Below are positions 56,722 to 64,000 of a stretch of 64,000 nt of DNA, in pieces. A program made the translations under genes and the position numbers. The notes under the pieces were generated by a model. The model had not been told where the DNA came from, did not search any database, and worked only from the letters and a program-made list of their open reading frames with translations. The stretch comes from Dipteronia dyeriana (lineage: Eukaryota; Streptophyta; Magnoliopsida; Sapindales; Sapindaceae): contig CM065297.1 of the NCBI GenBank assembly GCA_032871835.1, positions 28,405,598-28,469,597 of the forward strand, read 5' to 3'. Position 1 is the stretch's first letter, and each line of letters begins with the position of its first letter.

Positions 56722-57181
56722 TAGAGGTGTCCACAATTCGCTTAAACCGTTCGAAATTGAACCGAAACCATCCTTCTAAAACCGTAACTGAAATTGGTAT
56801 CGAAACCGCCGATTACGAAACCGATTGAAAACAAGATTTCTAGCGGTTCGGTTACGGTTACGGTTACACGTCTCCAAAAACCGCCTCAAAACCGACGGTG
56901 TAACCGCCGGTTTCAATATATTATATATATATATATAATTAACCAATCATAGACTGACACATGGCAATTCATTTAAAAAAAACCCGGTTATAACCGAAAC
57001 CCGCCCATAACTGAGCCGAGCCGAGCCGTTCGGTTTCTGTAACCGAAACCTAACCGTAACCGCCAAACCGACAATTTACGTAACCGAACCAAACCGTCGC
57101 CGCCAAACCGACGGTCCAACTCCGGTTATGGTTACGGTTAGGCCTTTCCACAAAATCGAAACTGAACCTTGGACACCTCTA
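56722..57181. mobile_element. hAT-type MITE 1
   Basis: 460 bp with inverted ends TAGAGGTGTCCA / TGGACACCTCTA and a perfect 8-bp duplication GCTATAGG (56714-56721, 57182-57189). Internally it is full of AACCG/CGGTT words on both strands (for example GGTTACGGTTACGGTTA near 56842), so the single strand can fold extensively. It includes a short AT repeat near 56925. Confidence 0.95.
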
Positions 57182-57192
57182 GCTATAGGAGC

Positions 57193-57571
57193 TAATGGTA
57201 TCCACGGTTTGGTTCCGTGGAAAGGCCAAATTGAACCGTAATCGGATCAGACAGTTCGGTTTCGGTTTCATAACCGTCAGTTTGGCGGTTACGGCTCGGT
57301 CAATTTATTTATTTTTTTCAACAAAAGTTCCACACGGCAGCCTCTTATTGGTTGACTTAATAATTTTCTGTCACGTGTCACAATCTGATTGGTTCAATTT
57401 TTATTATTATATAAAATATAACGACAACCGGCGGTTAAACCACCGGTTTTAGGCGGTTTTTAGAAGTTGAACAGTAACCGAGCCAGCTCGAAACTGATTT
57501 CCAACCGATTTCGGTTACGGTTCGTTTTCGGTTTGGTTTCGGACGGTTTAACCGAACCGTGGACACCTCTA
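57193..57571. mobile_element. hAT-type MITE 2, same family, adjoining
   Basis: 379 bp. The left end TAATGGTATCCACGG is a decayed TAGAGGTGTCCACGG. The right end is CCGTGGACACCTCTA. TSD is ATAGGAGC (57185-57192) against ATAGGAAC (57572-57579), overlapping the right TSD of MITE 1. The internal AACCG/CGGTT words match MITE 1. The order of TSDs suggests the second element landed at or beside the target of the first. Confidence 0.88.
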
Positions 57572-58740
57572 ATAGGAACCAATAATCCATCCATATTTAT
57601 TACTAAAATTGTGTAAACTTGAGTATTTATTTATTTATTTATTTATTTTACGACTTGATACTTATAAAGTTATATACTATCTTGATCTCTAATAAATAGA
57701 TAATATAAATTAACTTAGTTTTTTTCAAGTATTATTATTTTATGATTTATTGATGCAATTATGCGGACCAGTTGTTTCAAGGACAGCAGACTTCAACATG
57801 ACCCGACTGGTTTGTAGTAACATGGACCTCTCGGTCTGATAAACTACACACAATCAAAGCATCTTAAATAATCTCTGTTATCTTTATAAATATCAAAGTA
57901 TTTAAATTCATTAATGCAAAACTGCAGAAAAACAATGTCGTTAAAATTATGTTTGGCCGAAATGAGGAGTAGGAACCCTGTTGGGGGAGGTCATGTTGCC
58001 GAGATCATCATCTCTGGATTTACAATGGACGGTCAAAATCGTACCACCTCCTATTTCATCGGTGATTGTCAGTTGTCACTCTCTTTTTTTAGTAGAAATT
58101 ATTTGTCACATCTGCGCATATTGTTTGGAGTAGCAAAAGCAAATCAAACAATGCAAGAAATATTTACTAAAAGGACTCGTATAAAATAATGTTTTATAAA
58201 TATATTTGCTGAAGAAAATTTTGTGATATGTTATAGTGTTATTTCATAAAGCTAACTACGATGCTTATGTATATATAAAGCTGTGTATCAAAAACTTGAT
58301 GTATATTATTATTATAAGTATATGTAATACATGTAATATACATCTAACATTTACTAATTTTCTTTATTTAATATAAAGTGTTAAAAAAACATTTACTAAT
58401 TTTCCATATTTGAGTGTAAAATATAACAAAAATCACGCACACCCATAGTCTTGGACCTTAGTGTTATGTAAGGTAACGTAATAGCAATTGATGCTATAAA
58501 ACCATCTCCAATGCATATGTCTATATCAATGTTAATGTTAAATATGATACAAAAATTTAACAAATTTGGTAGAGAAATTTGATACTGAAACAATTCTAAA
58601 AAAAAGAGTGGTGCTATTGGCACACCCATCACTAAACTATTTATGCCCCACTTTTTAAATTATTTCAATATTCTTTTTTTTTTCCTTTATCAAATTACTT
58701 AAATAGACAGACAATTTATTAAGAAAATCTTGTACAAACT
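57572..58740. other. Unassigned AT-rich stretch
   Basis: A (TTTA)n run lies at 57627-57652. A 91-codon open frame (57914-58189) encodes LCLAEMRSRNPVGGGHVAEI and GQNRTTSYFIGDCQLSLSFF. I do not recognise it and codon context gives no support for a gene. CATTTACTAATTTTC occurs twice around 58347-58402. A GTGGTGCTATTGGCACACCC stretch near 58610 looks like a miniature-element end, but I find no partner. Nothing else is supported. Confidence 0.4.
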
Positions 58741-59628
58741 TGTTGATGCCGATTTCTGGATGTATGAGAAATAGCCAACAATGATTGAATTCCAGCTGTG
58801 ATTTCAAAGAGAAAGAGAAGGAGAAAGTAATTGGACGCAAGTTTTTACGTGGTAAAATTCTGATGATCGGAGAAACGTCCACGGGTGGTTGAATGATCAA
58901 CCAAGCCAAAATCCAATATGAAATAATAAAAATACAATTTTTGATCTCTCTTTCTTCTCTCTCTATTTTTTCTATGATTGCTGTATGTATATCTTTTTTT
59001 TTGACGAGATTATAGGTCTATTTATATATTTATAGAACCCTAATCTGCTTTGTACAAGTAATAGATCTTTGTATTTAATTATGATTATTTACTTGTTTGA
59101 AGCGGACTGTCTTCTTTCCTGTTTCAGAATCTTGTATTGAAATCGAATGAGACTCTAGTAATGTAGTTCAATTAGGACTTGTTTCCTTATAAGAGCATAG
59201 TCTTTTTAAAGAAATAAAGTTGTTGTCTGATTGGGAACCCTTCCTATTCAGTATTTTGTTCTCATTGGGATTTCTTTTTGATATGGATATCTTCGTGTAT
59301 TTAATGACCTAATCCGTGTGAGCTAAACGCTGGGCTTTTTATTCAGTTTTCTTCATATTTATCCAGAGTAAGGATAATACCTGCTGGTCCCGAGTAACAT
59401 CATTTGATACCGAGTAGAAATGTCATTTAACCAGTCCCAAGTGTCATTAACTGATCCCGAGTAGTATATGACGTCGATTGACCCTGAGTAGGTTTTGTTC
59501 AATATCTGCTTACTCGAGTTTTCTTTTCTTCGGTGATTTCTTGTAGGATATTTTCTGAATGCCTATTCGGATGTCCACCTGACAATTTATTCTATTTGTT
59601 GATGACAAAATAGAATTCACATATGACA
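58741..59628 (-). repeat. Tat-C 3' LTR
   Basis: 888 bp from TGTTGATGCCGATTTCTGG to CACATATGACA, the reverse complement of the Tat-B LTR layout. It keeps the cluster of CCCGAGTA / TGATCCCGAG repeats (about 59385-59500). The polypurine tract follows as ACCCCCTTAAAA on the plus strand. Confidence 0.9.
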
Positions 59629-59644
59629 ATACCCCCTTAAAATA

Positions 59645-60125
59645 TTTTTGCTGAACAGGGTTATTTCGGGCAAAAGTATTTTAATCAGTTTTTTAATCTT
59701 TTCAAAACCCGAGTAAATGTCTTGTCATAATGGCGTGTCTTAATGGTGACCCTGTAAATTCGATTTGCCTCCTCACACGAGATCTTTAATGACGGCGACG
59801 TTTTGGAGTTCTGGCGGAGAAAGCCAACTCTCTTTTTGACACGTGTCCCTTGCCTCTTCGTTTTTCGATATCATTTATGAGAAACGACCTACACATTTCC
59901 CCGTGCACCGCCTTCGTCATCAAACATCATCATCGTTTTTTCCCGCCTTGAGATCCTAGGGTTTCGTGCTATTATTTTTTTAAATTCTTCACTGAGAGAC
60001 AGCGTGGGTTCATTCTCAAAAATTTTCAGCAGGAAAAATTTCTCAAACCCAGGTTTCTTAACGCATAAAATCGCCACCTTTCCGTAGAAGATTTTGCACC
60101 AGTTCTTTATTCAAGGTTAGTTTCA
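59645..60125 (+). promoter_or_regulatory. Candidate promoter and 5' UTR of Tat-C antisense gene
   Basis: GACACGTGTC at 59838-59847 and the telo-box CTAGGGTTT at 59956-59964 lie 288 and 170 bp upstream of the ATG, close to the Tat-A spacing. A TTTTTTTAAATTC stretch between them and the start may be TATA-like. Conservation across three elements is the only evidence. Confidence 0.45.
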
Positions 60126-61284
60126 ATGGATCCGTCTTCCCGTCATTGACTTTTTAATATTTCTCTTGATGCATTAGATCGTGGGGATTTTCAGTTAGTT
60201 TCCTACATTCGAAGATTACTAGGGGAAATTTCTCATGATGAACCTCCATTTTCAGAAGTTGATGTTTCTAGGCTTCACCCTGACATCATTTTTAGTCCTA
60301 TATCCAGTTCTGATTCTTCATCTAGTTCTGATTCTTCATCTAGTTCTGATGTTTCTAATTACAAGGCACCTCTACAAAGGATGGGGAAACATCAAAGCAG
60401 AAGTGAAGTCCGCAAGCACAACTCGGACAACATTCAGATCAGGGAGCAGATTGTTGACGAGAATGATGTTGAAGAGACGTTCAGAATATCTCGCCTTTCT
60501 TTCTCTGCTACTCACCCTAGTGGGTTTGATGCAGAGCCGAATGTAGTCGAGGCAAATGAGATAGAAAAGTATCGTGCCCGATTCGATCTGCCCAATTCGG
60601 ACACTCTGACTTCAGCGGTTGATAGAGATACGTGGAATCCTCCCCCGGGCATGGTAGCGATCTATGGATCCATGCTCTGCTGCGGCGTCACTCTCCCTCT
60701 TCAGCCATTCATTGCTTGGTTTCTGGCTGAAGCAGGGATCGCTCCGGCCCAACTGGCCCTGAACAGCTACAAAATCTTGATGTGCATGTGGCACATGTAC
60801 AGCCGGATGAATTTGTCGTCGCCCTCCTCGAGTGAAATAATGCATTTCTTTACGCTGAGGCAGTCTGGCAAGACAGGAACCTATTTTCTCATGTCTAATT
60901 TACCAGACTGTTGGGTCCCCAAGGGGACAAATGTGAATTTGGGAGTTGATATCTCTGATAACCCTAAAAAGAGGGGTTTCGTATGGGGATTCCCTACATC
61001 CAACAAGTTTTGGAAGAACATTAGGTTTTTCGTAGGAGGGAGTCTCGGGCTTGATGTCACCGTTACAACTGGGGATACTCGGATGGTGTTGAAAGTCCCC
61101 CATTTCTTCTGTTCCCCCAAAATATGGAACAAGAAGAAAATTGATTACAGCGATACTGAGCAGACCAGACTTGCTCGGGCAACAGTTCACGCTTTGGAAA
61201 AGAGGAGCACAACTTATCTCTTTACTGTGTTGAAGATGATAGAGTTCGACTTCTTTAAACAGATTTCGGGCTACCGCAGGCGAT

Positions 61285-61359
61285 GTAAGTGAACTTTGTG
61301 GCCCTCTTTCTATTTTTTTTTGCTTTTATATTCTGACACGGTTCCTCTTTTCTTTTAAG
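61285..61359 (+). other. Intron 1 of Tat-C antisense gene
   Basis: GGCGAT|GTAAGT to TTCTTTTAAG|TGTACG, 75 nt, T-rich. Reading through it meets an in-frame stop after two codons. Removing it joins CGA-T to TG-TAC in frame. Confidence 0.72.
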
Positions 61360-62139
61360 TGTACGATACGGACATCGTCTGTGATCTTCAGGCTCGCCAA
61401 GTGAAGTCTATTCTTAGGACATTGGAAAAGAAGCTTCTCGTCAGAGCAATGACGGCATTGCCCCACCTGAGTCTGATGAGGAACTCAATGCGGTTGAAGA
61501 GCAAGTTCCTGAATATGTCCCCCATGACGTCGTTCAACAGACCACAGGGGAGACTAGTGGTCCGAGCCGCCCGGCAGATGTTGGGGAGAGGCAGAGTGAG
61601 GGTTTTGGTGAAAAACCTGATGTGCAGTCAGACGCCGGTGATGAAGGTAATACCTCCGCGGGACAAGTACCTTCAGGTCCTAAATTTTTTAAGTCTTTCC
61701 GGGATGATGCTCAAGATGATCCCACAGCTGATCTCAGCTTCCACCGTTCTCGGGCTGAGAAGCGGAAGGCAGTCTAACTCGCCCTCTCAAGGTCCCTCGG
61801 GTGGTATCTTTCATCGACTCTAGCGATGAATATATTGTGGCTGACATTCCCCCGAGCGTTGATGTTGGAGCATTGGCAGATGTTGAGACTTCAGAGCTGA
61901 ACAGGGGTTCCCTTGTATCGGCGGATGCGGAGACTTCTGAGCTGAACAGGGGTTCCCCTCCCCCAGAGGTTGAAGATCAAGGGGCTAAACCCTCGGGGGT
62001 TCCTTCATATCCTTCTCCCCAGGATATGCTGCAGGAGATGTCATCCGGTCGGGCTTTCATCGGGGAAGACCGCTGGAGTTGTTTTTGGGATGGCTCCCTG
62101 TCAGACTGTCTTCACAACGTCTTTAACGGTGCATCTTAT

Positions 62140-62205
62140 GTAAGTTATCCTTCAACTTCTTCAATTGTTGTTTGTTCGCCAGATTTTTAATTAAACTTTT
62201 TATAG
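62140..62205 (+). other. Intron 2 of Tat-C antisense gene
   Basis: CATCTTAT|GTAAGT to TTTTTATAG|ATGGTGG, 66 nt. Same position as the Tat-B intron at 17872-17936. Confidence 0.72.
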
Positions 62206-63058
62206 ATGGTGGCCGAGTTCGCTGAGCTGGTTTGGATGCAGCAACATCAAGCTGATAGAATAAGGCGTCTCAAACCTCAGTTGAAGGAAAGTGAGGATCA
62301 TCATGCTCGGGTCGAAACGGTTTATCAACAGGAGGTTGGTTCTACCCAAGTTTTTACCGATCACTGTCTGGCGAAGCAGATGGAGGCCGATGAGAGGGCT
62401 TCTTCGGCAGAAGAGAAGGCTATATGACTTTAAAAATTATTGTCTTCTGCCCAAGAATCAATGCTTAAGGCCGAATAGGAAGCGAAGCAGTCCAAGTCGG
62501 TATATGAACAAAAGATCGTGGACTTGGAACGCCAAGCTCTGATAGTCGAATCCCGATCTAAAGAGGCTAGGCTGGAACTTGAAGTCTAGGGGGTTGATCA
62601 TTTTAAAAGATCCCTTGCCTACGATGCCCTTCTCCTTCGTGAGTTGACGAGGGCTAGTTTCAGTTGGCGAGTTCTTCAAAGTTAAGAATAGGGCGACTGA
62701 GAAGGCCCGAACCAACTGGGAGCTGTCAATCAAACATCATGTGGATAAGTCCTTGGAATCTCTTCGGACTCAGATGAAGGAGTGGAGAGCTTACTACCGT
62801 AGTCGAGGTAAAGAGCCCCATCCCATTCATTTAAAGGTTCCATCTGAGCACTCCCTCTCGACTTTTTACGCCAACCAGGAGTCGGTCGTAAAGGGTGTGG
62901 TGCCCGATGTCGGGCAGATCCCAGGAGAAGATTACAGCCAATGGATGGATGATTCGGCCGACATGATTGCTTGGCCTTCTAATGAGAGTCTGCTCCGTGA
63001 ATATGAGATGGTGCCTAACCCGAGTATTGGCAAGAGTTCCAAATCCTCACAATCCTGA

Positions 63059-64000
63059 TTTTTGTAGATATGATTTTTTGTAGACTAACAATTCTTTGTA
63101 AAGAATTCTTTGTAATAATTCTTTTGTAAAAGAACTTTGTAACCATTCTTTTGAAAGATCAATAAAATTTCAAGTAGCTTCTGAACCGAGTGGTTTTTAA
63201 TCTGATTCCATTGCTCATGAAATTTCTTCTTTGGCTCTTGTTGCTGAGTATCTTATTAAACCAGCTATTTCTGTTCGGGTAACTTAACCGAGTATCTTAT
63301 TAAGCTGGTTTCGTTCCCTGGATAATTTTTAAAGCCAAGTATCTTATTAAACTGGTTGTTGCAATCTTTATGCCAAGTATCTTATTAAACTAACTAACTC
63401 TGATGTTCGGGTAACTTCACCGAGTATCTTATTAAACCGGTTGTCACCCGAATAATTTTAATGCCAATTATCTTATTAAACTGGCTAACTCTGATGTTCG
63501 GGTAACTTTACCGAGTATCTTATTAAACCGGTTGTCACCCGAATAACACTAATGCCAAGTATCTTATTAAACTGGCTCTTGCAATCTTTATGCAAAGTAT
63601 CTTATTAAACTGGCTAGTATTATTAACCGAGTCATCTTAAAACAGACAAGTAGGTTTATACTTGTGTTTCATACACGGTTTCTACTCGAACATTACATCA
63701 AGGCTCACCAAGATCATATGTTCACGTCCTTACGCATTACCGAGGACGTCTCCCCAGTTTTTATGCGCAAGGGTTTGCCGAATCATTAAGTTTTTTGAAT
63801 TGCTTAATATAGCTAAACATTTCACCGGAATTTTTTTCGATAGCGTCCCGAGCTGGTGCATCGGGTTTGCCATTTTGCTAAGGTCAATTGACCTTGCTTG
63901 GCTGGCATGCTCCTTCGAGCTTCTCCACCCATTCAGGAATCAATGGTCCCGAGTATTCTATTTGCATGTTCTTATTATCATGCTTGTCTTCCATATGTTC
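63059..64000. repeat. Tat-C spacer with short tandem motif array
   Basis: 63238-63620 holds about nine copies of CCAAGTATCTTATTAAACTGG or its GAGTATCTTATTAAACCGG variant. These partly form a higher-order unit of about 120 bp that includes CTGATGTTCGGGTAACTT. After the array, GGTTTGCCATTTTGCTAAGG-type spacer runs to the edge. No gene is present. Confidence 0.85.

Larger units (their letters stand above)
60126..63058 (+). pseudogene. Tat-C antisense gene (Transposase_28-like + coiled coil), best-preserved copy
   Basis: Start ATG 60126 (MDPSSRH, then TGA at codon 8). Exon 1 to 61284 is otherwise open: ALDRGDFQLVSYIRRLLGE, a repeated Ser/Asp tract, MGKHQSRSEVRKHNS, CGVTLPLQPFIAWFLAEAG (about residue 186), KILMCMWHMYSRMNL, SEIMHFFTLRQSG, KKRGFVWGFPTSNKFWKN (about residue 282) and VLKVPHFFCSPKIWNKKK. 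Intron 1 is 61285-61359 and intron 2 is 62140-62205, both GT-AG. Exon 2 is an acidic linker with one frameshift near 61425. A duplicated TSELNRGS motif sits near 61885 and 61935. Exon 3 is a coiled coil, then a tail with WMDDSADMIAWPSN and a stop at 63058. About 930 codons in all. Family assignment is by motif resemblance. Function is unknown. Confidence 0.82.
58741..64000 (-). mobile_element. Tat-C: Ty3/gypsy Tat-lineage element, 3' half
   Basis: The minus-strand 3' LTR (58741-59628) is followed by a polypurine tract, the antisense gene and the repeat-bearing spacer. The window ends in a stretch equivalent to about 16200-16320 of Tat-B, just before integrase would begin. So about half the element lies past the right edge. 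The LTR resembles Tat-B more than Tat-A. Its target duplication should be AAACT (58736-58740), to be found after its 5' LTR outside the window. Confidence 0.9.

Noticed and set aside
57914..58189. 91-codon frame as a host gene
   Set aside because: No recognised domain, no splice or promoter context, and the sequence is isolated between MITEs and Tat-C. It is noted only within the unassigned stretch.

Overview
This window is repeat-dense, AT-rich nuclear DNA of a flowering plant, probably a eudicot. The lineage rests on plant-restricted signatures: Ty3/gypsy elements of the Tat lineage carrying a second, archaeal-type RNase H; a LINE with a DUF4283-type ORF1 and a C-terminal RNase H; Tourist-like and hAT-like miniature elements; and Ty1/copia elements primed by initiator tRNA-Met. 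I see no intact host gene, no tRNA or rRNA gene and no CRISPR array. Nearly every coding stretch is a broken transposon gene, so what follows is mostly a record of insertions inside insertions. I use these names: Tat-A (minus strand, 4574-39929), Tat-B (plus, 9498-21269), Tat-C (minus, 58741 to beyond the window end), Copia-1 (plus, 23941-33061), Copia-2 (plus, 43986-49712) and X (about 41165-51020, unclassified).

Layout. A foldback element (207-1011) is followed by a LINE that spans roughly 1.2-54.4 kb because it has been split repeatedly. A solo LTR of the Copia-2 family (2801-4573 plus 39935-40527, TSD CTGCG/CTGCA) interrupts the start of LINE ORF2. Tat-A (TSD CATAA) sits inside that solo LTR. 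Tat-A is itself split by Tat-B (TSD CCCAT) and by Copia-1 (TSD GGGCT), carries a Tourist-like MITE (34304-35057, TSD TTA), and has a tandem duplication of its gag-protease region. Element X splits the LINE again between endonuclease and reverse transcriptase. X holds three tandem 484-bp units and the internally deleted Copia-2 (TSD AGGGC). LINE RT, zinc-finger and RNase H remnants follow (51.0-54.3 kb). The LINE 3' end and its flank are then tandemly duplicated (821-bp unit), and the second copy is interrupted by a 926-bp hAT-like element with an 8-bp TSD. Two abutting hAT-type MITEs (56722-57571) and a low-complexity stretch precede the 3' half of Tat-C.

The most interesting content is the antisense gene carried by all three Tat elements between integrase and 3' LTR. 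It reads opposite to gag-pol. It encodes a domain resembling the 'putative gypsy type transposon' family (Transposase_28), then an acidic linker, a coiled coil and a conserved C-terminal tail. In two copies both GT-AG introns sit at matching places. The third copy keeps intron 1 but has lost the exon 2 end and the donor side of intron 2. Upstream of the start codon the three copies share a telo-box (CTAGGGTTT) and an ACGT palindrome (GACACGTGTC, decayed in Tat-B), which suggests a promoter separate from the LTR. Beside its 3' end each copy carries a small array of a roughly 20-bp motif. All copies here are decayed by stops and frameshifts.
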